Below, one piece after another: positions 41,733-50,026 of a DNA stretch of 64,000 nt. Position numbers and translations under genes: made by a program. The notes under the pieces are model-generated. The model had not been told where the DNA came from. It did no database searches and was given only the letters and a program-made list of their open reading frames with translations. Each line of letters opens with the position of its first letter. The stretch's first letter is position 1. Source of the stretch: Rhodospirillales bacterium (GTDB taxonomy: Bacteria > Pseudomonadota > Alphaproteobacteria > Micavibrionales > Micavibrionaceae); assembly GCA_020638365.1 (NCBI GenBank), contig JACKIQ010000005.1, positions 62,001-126,000 of the forward strand, in the 5' to 3' direction.

Positions 41733-43769
41733 ATGTTTTTACACAATTCGCGCAACGGGCTGTTCAGGCTCCTGCTGGCGGCGGGAGCATTGACTGTGTG
41801 CGCATCGTGGGCAAAAGCTAAAAGCCACAGCCACAGCCCGTTTCTGACCGGGCCGCTGGGTCTGAACACGGTCCCGAGCGCACGCATGGACGAACCGGGC
41901 ACCATAAGGACGGGAATCTCGACGCTCGCCCCATACATCCACACCCATATCGGGCTCCAGATCGCTGAACCGCTCTATATAAACCTCCGCCAGACGGCAG
42001 AAATATCGAACCTCTGGGAATCCGCCGACCGCCTTGATCCCGGCCTCGATTTTAAACTCCGCCTCGCCCGGGAGCGTCCCTACACCCCGGAAGTAAGCAT
42101 CGGCGTGCAATCAGCCCTCGGCGACAAACGAATGGCCGGGGAATATCTGGCCGTATCCAAACGCCTTGACGATTTCGACCTCACGGCCGGTCTGGGTTGG
42201 GGCCGCTACGGTTCGGCTGGACACATCCCCAACCCCTTGCGCGTCTTCGGCGGCCATTTCTCGGGAAACAGGAATCTGGACGGCGAAACGAACAACGCTC
42301 CATACGACTGGTTTACCGGCGACGAAATCGGTATTTTCGGGGGGGTTGAGTATTTCACGCCTGTCGACGGGCTTTCCCTGAAATTCGACTTCGGCGCCGA
42401 TGAGTACATCGCCGAACAATCCGCCTTCGGATATGCGAACGCATCACCGTGGTCCTTGGGCTTTTCCTATTCTCCGGCGGAATGGATGAGCGCTGGCATG
42501 GCCCTTCAGGGTGGCGAAAAAATCATGGGCCGCGTGAGCCTGCAAGCGAATCCCGCCAGCTGGCCGCTCCGCGACAGGGGAAAGGAACCGCCTGCTCCCT
42601 CGTACAGCCTTATGAAACCGCCCACAGAGAATCTGGCTTCGGCCGTCCTTAACCTGAGCGAGACCTCCACTACCCCCGCCCAGGTGGGAAACGCAACCCG
42701 CGCCCTTCTTTCTGAGCCGGGGGAAAACGTTCAGGCCGTGCAATTCCGGCTTATTTCTCTGGGGCTCCGCGGTCCGTCCGTTCGCCTCCTGCGCAAGGAT
42801 TTTGAAAATGCCACAGGCCCGGAAAGGCAAGGCAGCCCGCAGGAAATCTGGTCCAACACCGAATTTAACGCCGCCTTCTCAGCGGACGAACCGAAAAACG
42901 AGATCCGGCAGAACCCCCGTATAACCTTATCGCAGCAAAACAAACTCAGCCTCGCCGAAGATGACACGGGCCTCCTTTTCCGCTCATCCCTGCTGGCGCA
43001 TGCACAGGCGCCCGAGCTTCTGGGCATCATGACGGTCGGCGGCGCGTTTCGCCTGAATATCGCCGACAATCTCGCTCAGCTTGAATACACTCGCCAGCCC
43101 TCGCTCTTTCCCGTCCGCGGAGACGAAGGTCTTTTTGCCGCCCGCACACTGTCCCTTGATTCTCTGTACGTAACGGCGCCACACAGCTTCACACCGGAAA
43201 TCCACGCGGCGCTGACAGCCGGATATCTGGAAGAAATGTATGCCGGGATAGGTGGCGAATTTATAGTCCGTCCCTTCCGCTCACGCTTCGCCCTTGGCGC
43301 GGAACTCTGGGAAACATATAAGCGCGATCCTCTGACCGCTCTAAATCTGGGCCTGACCGGAGAGATCGGCCTAACCGGGCACATCAACGCATGGTACGAC
43401 TGGCCGGGGCAGGACGTAACGCTCTTTGCCCGCGCCGGGCGTTTCCTCGGCGGAGATTACGGGGTAACAGGCGGACTTGAAAAAGACTTTGAAAACGGCG
43501 CACAACTGAAGGGTTTTCTAACCCTGACAAACGATTCAGACTCCGATCTGCATGGCAACAGGGCGCAAGCCTTCCATGGCGTAAGTCTCTCCCTGCCTCT
43601 TGGAAGCGCGCCGTATATCCCCGATGGCAGCACGCTTGATGTCAGCGCGAACCCTCTCGCTCGCAACGCCGGTCAAAACCTTGAGAAACCCGTCAGCCTG
43701 TATGACCTGACCAAACCTTTCGCCTTCGACCATATGGCCCGAAACTGGAACGACATAATAGGAAACTAG
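41733..43769 (+). CDS. YjbH-domain outer-membrane protein (exopolysaccharide-associated)
   Basis: A 678-residue exported protein with a signal peptide near residues 10-29 (L-L-L-A-A-G-A-L-T-V-C-A-S-W-A-K-A). The N-terminal block P-F-L-T-G-P-L-G-L-N-T-V-P-S-A-R-M near 37 and the following V-S-I-G-V-Q-S-A-L-G-D, G-L-G-W-G-R and beta-strand-rich pattern match the YjbH family (PF06082), predicted beta-barrel proteins linked to exopolysaccharide export. The many alternating aromatic strands and the F-A-R-A-G-R-F-L-G-G-D-Y terminal block fit a barrel. The 176 bases upstream are AT-rich and hold its promoter. It converges by four bases with the next gene. Confidence 0.82.
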   Translation: MFLHNSRNGLFRLLLAAGALTVCASWAKAKSHSHSPFLTGPLGLNTVPSARMDEPGTIRTGISTLAPYIHTHIGLQIAEPLYINLRQTAEISNLWESADRLDPGLDFKLRLARERPYTPEVSIGVQSALGDKRMAGEYLAVSKRLDDFDLTAGLGWGRYGSAGHIPNPLRVFGGHFSGNRNLDGETNNAPYDWFTGDEIGIFGGVEYFTPVDGLSLKFDFGADEYIAEQSAFGYANASPWSLGFSYSPAEWMSAGMALQGGEKIMGRVSLQANPASWPLRDRGKEPPAPSYSLMKPPTENLASAVLNLSETSTTPAQVGNATRALLSEPGENVQAVQFRLISLGLRGPSVRLLRKDFENATGPERQGSPQEIWSNTEFNAAFSADEPKNEIRQNPRITLSQQNKLSLAEDDTGLLFRSSLLAHAQAPELLGIMTVGGAFRLNIADNLAQLEYTRQPSLFPVRGDEGLFAARTLSLDSLYVTAPHSFTPEIHAALTAGYLEEMYAGIGGEFIVRPFRSRFALGAELWETYKRDPLTALNLGLTGEIGLTGHINAWYDWPGQDVTLFARAGRFLGGDYGVTGGLEKDFENGAQLKGFLTLTNDSDSDLHGNRAQAFHGVSLSLPLGSAPYIPDGSTLDVSANPLARNAGQNLEKPVSLYDLTKPFAFDHMARNWNDIIGN

Positions 43770-44761
43770 GGCGTAAAATCGTCCGGAGTAAAATCGACGC
43801 CCCGCCCTTTCGGCTCATAGGGCTGGACGAACACCCGGTCATGGTAGCGCTCAGGGATAAACGCTGCCAACTCCGGCGAAACGGTGAGGATTCCCTCCTG
43901 CACGAACCGCTCCTTGTTCATCGCCAGAAGATGCTGATCGGCGGGATAAACATAATTCGCCATCATGCCGTGCGCGAGCTCCAGATCAAGGCGGCTGTCC
44001 TGGTTGTCCGGGCGGATCGCGGCCAGCATCGCCCCCATCCCGGCCATATGAAAAGTCTGCACCGGATCGTTGCTCCGGAAAATCCCGCCATTCGCGCCCT
44101 GAACGGGCATCAGGTAATCGAACACATGGTCCGTTAATTCCTCGCCGTTCAGCGTTACATTTGCCCCCTGTTCGTTCAGCCAGCTCGCAAACCCCTTATT
44201 CCCCGCCCGTAAAGGCGAGAGGGTGGAAAGAACCGCATCCGGGGATTGCCCGTAAACGAAGGAATGAACATTGCCGATCAGCGTTTCCCCCGCCTTCGGG
44301 AAGTTCGAGGAAATGGTATAGGGCACGACCACTCTGGCCGCACCGCCCAGCGCAACGATGGGCGATTTCAAAATCGGCTTGATACGCTCGGGCAATTGCG
44401 GACGGTCGTTCCAGTACGTATACACGACCGACGTAGGAAACCAGCGCCCGTCCTCGTCCTGTACCGCCATCGCCATGGCCACCTTGTTGGTGCCGTGATC
44501 ACCAAGCCTCTCGACAAGCTGCTCATGCCTTTTTGGGGCGTGAACGGCATCGAACAGCCGCTGGTGGATTCCGCCAAAATGCTCATCCTGCGAGAGAACG
44601 ACAAACTGCTGCTCGGGGGAAATCCGCGCGATCGCCGCCTTGAAGGTATCACGGTCATCGTCACCCAGAAGATGTTTCTTCGGTGCAAGCTCTTCATAGA
44701 TCGCCACGGCCTGACCGAGGCTCAGCTCACTTGTATCACCCGGAGGTAAAGAATCCAGCAT
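43766..44761 (-). CDS. Protein of unknown function
   Basis: The start is set at ATG 44761 (M-L-D-S-L-P-P-G-D-T-S); the frame stays open to 44821. About 331 residues, no signal peptide, no membrane span. Visible features: a helical E-L-S-L-G-Q-A-V-A-I-Y-E-E-L near residue 11 and a histidine-containing Q-D-E-H-F-G-G-I-H-Q-R near 58. A G-D-H-G-T-N-K-V-A-M-A-M block follows near 86. The C-terminal half holds L-D-L-E-L-A-H-G-M-M-A-N-Y-V-Y-P near 268. I do not recognise a family. It overlaps the end of the YjbH gene by four bases, tail to tail. Confidence 0.55.
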   Translation of the reverse strand: MLDSLPPGDTSELSLGQAVAIYEELAPKKHLLGDDDRDTFKAAIARISPEQQFVVLSQDEHFGGIHQRLFDAVHAPKRHEQLVERLGDHGTNKVAMAMAVQDEDGRWFPTSVVYTYWNDRPQLPERIKPILKSPIVALGGAARVVVPYTISSNFPKAGETLIGNVHSFVYGQSPDAVLSTLSPLRAGNKGFASWLNEQGANVTLNGEELTDHVFDYLMPVQGANGGIFRSNDPVQTFHMAGMGAMLAAIRPDNQDSRLDLELAHGMMANYVYPADQHLLAMNKERFVQEGILTVSPELAAFIPERYHDRVFVQPYEPKGRGVDFTPDDFTP

Positions 44762-44876
44762 TACGCGCCCCGCTCTGAAAATTTTATTCCCTAACAAACA
44801 GCATAGCAAAAAGGACGTCAATTATTTGATAATTTGCTGCTTTGCATCATAAAAAACGGCTAAAAAAAACGGGCCT

Positions 44877-45275
44877 CTATGACTTCAACAGCGACCGCAA
44901 GCCTTCAACATCAGACTTCCAAGCTTCAAAATCCTCGCTCTCCTCCCAAAGCTCCCTCAACTCGGAGTCCTCGGAAAGTACGGCATCCAGCGCCTTTAAA
45001 GCTTTCGTCCGCAGAGGTTCGACATCAACAGGTTGCGCATTTGAAACCCATTCCGCAAGCTCTTTCGGCAAACAATCGCGCCCCTTGCCCATCAAAGCCG
45101 CAATCACTTCAGCCGCCGCCAGCGCTTCACTGCCTTCATCCGCATCAACCTCCAACCCCGGAACAACATCAAGCGCCTGTTCGACTGACGAGATATCGCC
45201 CCCCTCTTCGGTAAGGCCGAAAACCCAGTCCAAAGCGGTATCATTCTCAAAACTTCCATGTCCCCATGCGCCCAT
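44877..45275 (-). CDS. DUF4259 domain protein
   Basis: The ATG at 45275 follows GGAGG by 6 bases and gives the DUF4259 start M-G-A-W-G-H-G-S-F-E-N-D-T-A-L-D-W. The 132-residue protein is acidic and all-helical. The A-A-E-V-I-A-A-L-M-G region near residue 52 and the C-terminal helices (A-L-K-A-L-D-A-V-L; E-L-W-E-E-S-E-D-F-E-A-W) match the family. Its function is unknown; homologues occur as single genes in many bacteria. It stands between two separate transcription units. Confidence 0.85.
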   Translation of the reverse strand: MGAWGHGSFENDTALDWVFGLTEEGGDISSVEQALDVVPGLEVDADEGSEALAAAEVIAALMGKGRDCLPKELAEWVSNAQPVDVEPLRTKALKALDAVLSEDSELRELWEESEDFEAWKSDVEGLRSLLKS

Positions 45276-45364
45276 AACAACTCCTCCCCTGAAAATTCCC
45301 TGTTTATATTTCAACAATAAACCGGAGTAAGCAACCAATACTGAATACTAAGTTGATGACAAAT

Positions 45365-45391
45365 AAAAAACCGCCCGAAGGCGGCTTTTTC
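45365..45391 (-). terminator. Terminator of the RluA-family gene region
   Basis: CCGCC/GGCGG with loop CGAA; minus-strand T-run TTTTTTATTT and plus-strand CTTTTT, so it can stop transcripts from both sides. It lies about 200 bases after the pseudouridine synthase stop. Confidence 0.75.
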
Positions 45392-45592
45392 AGTTCGCTT
45401 TTTTTATGTTTGGTTTGGAGGTTGCCCAATTCCTTGGGTTCTTCTTAATCCCGTCGCGCCCCCGGTAAGATCGTAATTGGGTTACATCTTTTTCATCGGT
45501 TCAGGAGCTGAATATAAAAGGCCTTGCCCTACTCAATTCCATAATCCCATATCTTTATGATAGATAAAATTTTATGTAAATTGCAAACTTCT

Positions 45593-46621
45593 TTATTCTT
45601 CAAGCATTTTCAAGAGGTTACAGAAGTCCTCGGGAGGCTCGATTTCAAATTCCAGCGCCGTTTCCGTTCGCGGATGGATAAATTCGATGGCAGCGGCATG
45701 CAGCGCTTGCCGGGAAAAATTACATATTTTTTCAATGATTTCAGTCTCATATCCGGCCTTCTTAAGCTTAGAACTCAAGGCCGTCCGCTGCGGCCCGTAA
45801 AGCGGGTCCCCCACCAAGGGATAGCCCAGAAGCTGCATATGCACCCGGATCTGGTGCGTCCGTCCGGTTTCCAGTTGGCATTGGACCAGCGAACACGCCT
45901 CCCCGTAACGCTCGGTGACGAAGTAATGCGTCCGCGCATCCCGCAAATTCGTCCCCCGGATACTCATCTTCAGGCGGCTGACTTTGTCCCGCCCGATCGG
46001 CTGGTCGATCACCCCCTTGATCGGCATGGGTACGCCCAGTACGACCGCAAAATACGTGCGGCTCAGGCTCCGCTCAGAAAGCTGCGCAGCCAGATGCCGG
46101 TGCGCCTTGTCGTTCTTCGCCACGATCATCAGCCCGCTTGTATCCTTATCAAGGCGATGCACGATCCCCGGCCGCACCACCCCGCCGATCCCCGACAGGC
46201 TGTCCGCGCAGTGATGCAACAGCGCGTTGACCAACGTCCCGCTCCAGTTCCCCGCGCCGGGATGCACGACCATTCCCGCCGCCTTGTTAATCACCAGCAG
46301 ATCCTCGTCCTCGTAAACGATATCGAGCGGAATATTCTCGGCCGCCGGGACGCTGGGCACGGGCGCAGGCATGACGATACGCACATGATCCCCCGCCTCC
46401 AGCTTGCGCGAGGCGGAACCCAGAGCATCCCCGTTAATGCTGACCTGCCCTTCCTCGATCAGCGCCTGAATGCGCGTCCGCGAAAGCTCCGGGGACAACG
46501 CCGCCAGCGCCTTGTCCGCACGCTGCCCGGCCTGCTCTTCGGGGAGAGTAAGTTCAAGAACTTCCCCGCCGGACTGTTCCTCCTCGGCAGGATCGTCGGA
46601 AATCAGATCATTCATAACCAA
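45593..46621 (-). CDS. rluD: RluA-family pseudouridine synthase (RluD-like)
   Basis: A 342-residue enzyme that isomerises uridine to pseudouridine in rRNA. An N-terminal S4 RNA-binding domain (R-A-D-K-A-L-A-A-L-S-P-E-L-S-R-T-R-I-Q-A-L-I near 34-55) is followed by the catalytic domain. The catalytic motif is H-R-L-D-K-D-T-S-G-L-M near 155 with the aspartate nucleophile. L-E-T-G-R-T-H-Q-I-R-V-H near 253 is the second signature. R-Q-A-L-H-A-A motif near the C-terminus. The full RluD layout (S4 plus catalytic domain) suggests 23S rRNA helix 69 modification, but RluC-type specificity cannot be excluded. It starts 5 bases before the upstream beta-propeller gene ends. Confidence 0.9.
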   Translation of the reverse strand: MVMNDLISDDPAEEEQSGGEVLELTLPEEQAGQRADKALAALSPELSRTRIQALIEEGQVSINGDALGSASRKLEAGDHVRIVMPAPVPSVPAAENIPLDIVYEDEDLLVINKAAGMVVHPGAGNWSGTLVNALLHHCADSLSGIGGVVRPGIVHRLDKDTSGLMIVAKNDKAHRHLAAQLSERSLSRTYFAVVLGVPMPIKGVIDQPIGRDKVSRLKMSIRGTNLRDARTHYFVTERYGEACSLVQCQLETGRTHQIRVHMQLLGYPLVGDPLYGPQRTALSSKLKKAGYETEIIEKICNFSRQALHAAAIEFIHPRTETALEFEIEPPEDFCNLLKMLEE

Positions 46622-46626
46622 TTACT

Positions 46627-48303
46627 CTAGGGCAGCACCGCTTCGGGTTTAACGCACGGGTCCTTATACTCTTCCGGCCCGTTTCCTGCAAACACCCATC
46701 CATCAAGCGTCGTGCGCGGCAAATCCGCCTCGTCTCCGGCCTCGGCCTCCGCTCCTTCCTTGCTCTCGACTGACTCGCTTACCTTCTTGTTTAAAAGCGC
46801 CAGCCCCGAAAGCGAGCGCTCAGGTACGCTGGCATCGGACAAGGACGTTTTTTCCATAGGAGAATCCGCAGGCAAGGTCCCGATCGTCACCTCCGCCCCC
46901 GGCAATCCGGCCTTGGTCAGCACCGCTTGATCCGGCATACCCGCATCATCCGCGCCCTCCGCAGGCTCGGAAAAAGCCCCCTGATCGTTCATCCCGGCAA
47001 ATTTCTGGTAAATCTCCGCATACGGCGTCTCCGCGCTCCCGGCAATCAGGTAACGCCGATCCGCGCTTAAAACCATCTGAAAACCGCGCGCCCCATACCC
47101 TTTGAAATAGCTTTCCCCCGTAAGCGTCACGCCCCGCGGATCAACGACAAGCATGTGCAGATAATCCATCTTCCCGATAATCGTCCCGTCATCTTCCATA
47201 AGGGGGACCTTCGGCGCATCGGGATCTTTTACCTCGGGAGCGGTGGCCTGCATCATAAGTGCGATCAGCCCGTCTTCATGCACGGCCAGATCGACCCCTG
47301 AATAATCGTAGCCGCCCGTGTAAAAACGCTGCCACATGACGCGCCCGCTTGAGGCTTCGATCAGCATAAGCCAGCCGCCGGCGTGTCCGCCGTCCGTTGG
47401 CAAGGCATCGCCGGCAGCCAGAATATACTCTTTCATATAAATTGCGGAACGCTTGAGCCGGGACTGCAATCCGCGCGAAAAAGGCTGCTGCCATTCCATC
47501 ATCGCGTCCGGCCCCAGCCGCATGACCCAACCCGACTTCTTTTGCCCGTCATAGCTCACATACCCGGTAACGAAGATCGCCTCGCCCTGCTCCTCCCCGA
47601 ATAACGCGGATGATACACCCAGAATCTCGGCATCCGCCCCCATCACGTAAGCCCGGCTGACGAGCGTCTTGCCCGAAGAAACATCGAGAATATGCACCTC
47701 AGGACTGTGCGTAATGACAGGTTTCTCCGCGGTGCCGCCAGCCTTCACCTCGCTCACGGCGATAATAAGCCGCTTCCCGTCCGGGCTGAGAGCCATATCC
47801 ATTCCCACAAACTGCTTCCCCTTTTCGCGGATCACCTTCTGTGTTTTGAACATGCCCTGCGCGTCGAAAAAACCGATCCAGACCGTCTTGCCCTCGCCGC
47901 GATGATTCCGGTTAACCATCAGCGCGATCCGGTCCTCCCCGGTTTTCAGGATTTTAACGACCGCCTCAACCGAACTGACATTATGAAATTTCTCCCAGAG
48001 TTCCTGCCCGCGCTTATCATAAGCGGTCAGCATGACAACCGGATGCACGCCGGCAAGCGGAACCATTTCGCCTGCGGCAAGCGTCACGCCCGCCCCCATA
48101 TCTGCCACGGACTTGAACGCTTCCTGCCTCTGCCCTTCGCCCTTCACGGTTTCCCATATACTGTAAGACCCGAAGCTCGGCTCGAACAGGCTCGTCACCA
48201 TCTCGAAATTCGCCGCGCACAATTCCTGCGCACGCGCGGGCAAAACGGCACACATAAGAAAAAGACAGGCAAGAAAAAGCGTCGGGACAATTCTGTTGAG
48301 CAT
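46627..48303 (-). CDS. Exported beta-propeller-like protein of unknown function
   Basis: A 558-residue protein with a clear signal peptide ending A-R-A-Q-E near residue 25. The body is made of repeating units typical of WD40/PQQ-like propellers, seen as W-I-G-F-F-D-A-Q-G, V-H-I-L-D-V-S-S-G, G-G-W-L-M-L-I-E-A-S-S-G-R-V-M-W and L-V-V-D-P-R-G. The C-terminal 110 residues are low-complexity and acidic (alanine/glutamate/serine). It probably works in the periplasm or at the surface; no enzyme motif is seen. It is followed by the pseudouridine synthase gene, 5 bases away, and is divergent from the glycosyltransferase. Confidence 0.65.
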   Translation of the reverse strand: MLNRIVPTLFLACLFLMCAVLPARAQELCAANFEMVTSLFEPSFGSYSIWETVKGEGQRQEAFKSVADMGAGVTLAAGEMVPLAGVHPVVMLTAYDKRGQELWEKFHNVSSVEAVVKILKTGEDRIALMVNRNHRGEGKTVWIGFFDAQGMFKTQKVIREKGKQFVGMDMALSPDGKRLIIAVSEVKAGGTAEKPVITHSPEVHILDVSSGKTLVSRAYVMGADAEILGVSSALFGEEQGEAIFVTGYVSYDGQKKSGWVMRLGPDAMMEWQQPFSRGLQSRLKRSAIYMKEYILAAGDALPTDGGHAGGWLMLIEASSGRVMWQRFYTGGYDYSGVDLAVHEDGLIALMMQATAPEVKDPDAPKVPLMEDDGTIIGKMDYLHMLVVDPRGVTLTGESYFKGYGARGFQMVLSADRRYLIAGSAETPYAEIYQKFAGMNDQGAFSEPAEGADDAGMPDQAVLTKAGLPGAEVTIGTLPADSPMEKTSLSDASVPERSLSGLALLNKKVSESVESKEGAEAEAGDEADLPRTTLDGWVFAGNGPEEYKDPCVKPEAVLP

Positions 48304-48314
48304 TCGGATTCACG

Positions 48315-48364
48315 AGTCTAGAATCAACCACTTAAAGTCTAGAACCCGGCATATTAAAAGTCTA
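48315..48364. repeat. Three AGTCTA-type repeats in the divergent promoter
   Basis: AGTCTAGAA occurs at 48315-48323 and 48336-48344, and AGTCTA again at 48359-48364, with starts 21 and 23 bases apart (two helical turns). The core TCTAGA is palindromic. The 60-base space between the beta-propeller gene and the glycosyltransferase could hold an operator for a dimeric regulator. Confidence 0.4.
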
Positions 48365-49392
48365 TGAAAGTTCTGATTATATCCGATGCGTGGCACCCGC
48401 AAATCAACGGGGTGGTTCGGACATACGAATATCTCTCTCAGGAACTGAAAAATCTGGATGTAGATGTTCAGGTCTTCGGTCCCGCGCATTTTCCGGCAAC
48501 CCTTCCGATGCCCTTTTATCAGGAAATACGCCTTGCACTTTTGCCTTACAAACGCCTGAAGCGCCTGATTGAGGAATTTGCCCCCGACAAAATCCACATT
48601 GCCACCGAAGGTCCGTTAGGATGGGCGGGAAGGCGTTATTGCCTGCGCCACGACTTCCCCTTCACAACCTCCTACCATACGCAGTTTCCCGATTATATCG
48701 CTCGCCGCTTTGCTTGGCTGATCCCGCCCCTCTACCGGGCGGCACATCAACGCGCGATCGCCTTTATCCGTAAATTCCACAACGCTTCGTCGACCATGAT
48801 GGTCTCGACGGCAAGCCTCGAAGAACAACTCAGAAGCTGGGACATAACGGCGCCGATGAAACGCCTCTCGCGGGGTGTTGACACGAACCTGTTCAAACCC
48901 GGACCGAAAACGCTTTTTGCAAACCTGAAACGCCCTGTGGCTTTGTATGTCGGCCGTCTGGCCATCGAAAAAAACCTTGAGGATTTTCTGAACATGCCGT
49001 GGGGTGGTTCGAAGGTCGTGGTAGGCGACGGTCCACTGCGCTCCCGCCTGACCCGTGATTACCCGGAAACCCTCTTTACCGGATCAAAACAGGGGCGCGA
49101 TCTGGCCGATCATTTTCGATCCGCAGACGTCTTCGTTTTCCCCTCAAAAACAGATACGTTTGGGATCGTATTGATTGAAGCAATGGCCTGTGGCCTGCCC
49201 GTTTCAGCCTACAATGTAATGGGGCCTAAAGATATCGTAATTAGGCCCGAACTGGGCGCACTGGATGACTTTTCTCTTGAAAAAGCGGCCTGCCTGGCCC
49301 TCGAACGCGGCGACCCGCAGGAATGTATAAAATATATAAAAAGCAATTATGTATGGAAAAACGCGGCCCTTCAGTTCCTAGAGGCGCTTTGA
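48364..49392 (+). CDS. GT4-family glycosyltransferase
   Basis: A 342-residue GT-B glycosyltransferase, probably using a nucleotide sugar. The N-terminal donor/acceptor region has D-A-W-H-P-Q-I-N-G-V-V-R-T near residue 8, the usual MgtA/SqdX-like start, and T-S-Y-H-T-Q-F-P near 101. The C-terminal half has the Y-V-G-R-L-A-I-E-K-N-L near 195 and the E-x7-E-type motif around S-K-T-D-T-F-G-I-V-L-I-E-A-M-A-C-G-L-P near 258-276. The family makes glycolipids or cell-surface sugars; substrate unknown. Ribosome site is weak. It is divergent from the beta-propeller gene with a 60-base gap. Confidence 0.88.
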   Translation: MKVLIISDAWHPQINGVVRTYEYLSQELKNLDVDVQVFGPAHFPATLPMPFYQEIRLALLPYKRLKRLIEEFAPDKIHIATEGPLGWAGRRYCLRHDFPFTTSYHTQFPDYIARRFAWLIPPLYRAAHQRAIAFIRKFHNASSTMMVSTASLEEQLRSWDITAPMKRLSRGVDTNLFKPGPKTLFANLKRPVALYVGRLAIEKNLEDFLNMPWGGSKVVVGDGPLRSRLTRDYPETLFTGSKQGRDLADHFRSADVFVFPSKTDTFGIVLIEAMACGLPVSAYNVMGPKDIVIRPELGALDDFSLEKAACLALERGDPQECIKYIKSNYVWKNAALQFLEAL

Positions 49393-49494
49393 AAAAGTTT
49401 TGCGGAATAATTTCGGTTTTTTATGTTTGCACTTGGCCACCCTTCCCCCCTAATATCCAGTTTTTATTATAGAAGGCAAATATAGAGCAGGGGT

Positions 49495-49857
49495 ATGGCC
49501 AAGATTCTACTTGCTGAAGACGACGAAGCAATGCTGAACTTCCTTGAAATCGCCCTTCGGCGCGCAGGACACGATGTTTTGCCCGCTCTGGACGGCATCG
49601 AAGCGCTCGAAGCCATGGAAGAAGGGGAAGAGTTTGACCTCCTGTTAACGGACATCGTCATGCCGGGGATAGACGGTATAGAACTTGCACAAAAAGCCTT
49701 GGAAATCCAACCCGACCTGAAGGTTATGTTCATCACCGGATTCGCGGCTCTGGCCGTAAGCGGTTCCGGTATCGAAGCGGACGAGACAAAGATTCTCTCA
49801 AAGCCCTTTCACCTCAGCGACCTCGTCAACCGCATCGAAGAACTTCTGGCCGCATAA
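49495..49857 (+). CDS. cpdR: CpdR-like single-domain response regulator
   Basis: A 120-residue receiver closely like Caulobacter CpdR, which when unphosphorylated helps deliver substrates such as PdeA and CtrA to the ClpXP protease. Diagnostic features: start K-I-L-L-A-E-D-D, D53 in L-T-D-I-V-M-P-G-I-D-G-I-E-L, K-V-M-F-I-T-G-F-A-A and K-I-L-S-K-P-F-H-L near 100. The C-terminal alanines (L-L-A-A), which CpdR uses for its own turnover, are present. A good ribosome site (GCAGGGG) precedes the ATG. In this window it is alone; the CckA-like kinase at 39.5 kb could supply phosphate, as inference. Confidence 0.92.
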   Translation: MAKILLAEDDEAMLNFLEIALRRAGHDVLPALDGIEALEAMEEGEEFDLLLTDIVMPGIDGIELAQKALEIQPDLKVMFITGFAALAVSGSGIEADETKILSKPFHLSDLVNRIEELLAA

Positions 49858-50026
49858 GCCACTGTTTTACTTTAAAAATTAAGCTTTTTATTTTTAAAGA
49901 ATATAGAACAGGCCCTAAATTAACAATAAACAGTGTTTTATTTGCGTTATAGCAGCAAAGTTAACTATAATATCCTTAAAATAAAACATACTCGATTGTT
50001 GAAATAACAACAACGCGAAGGGTGGC

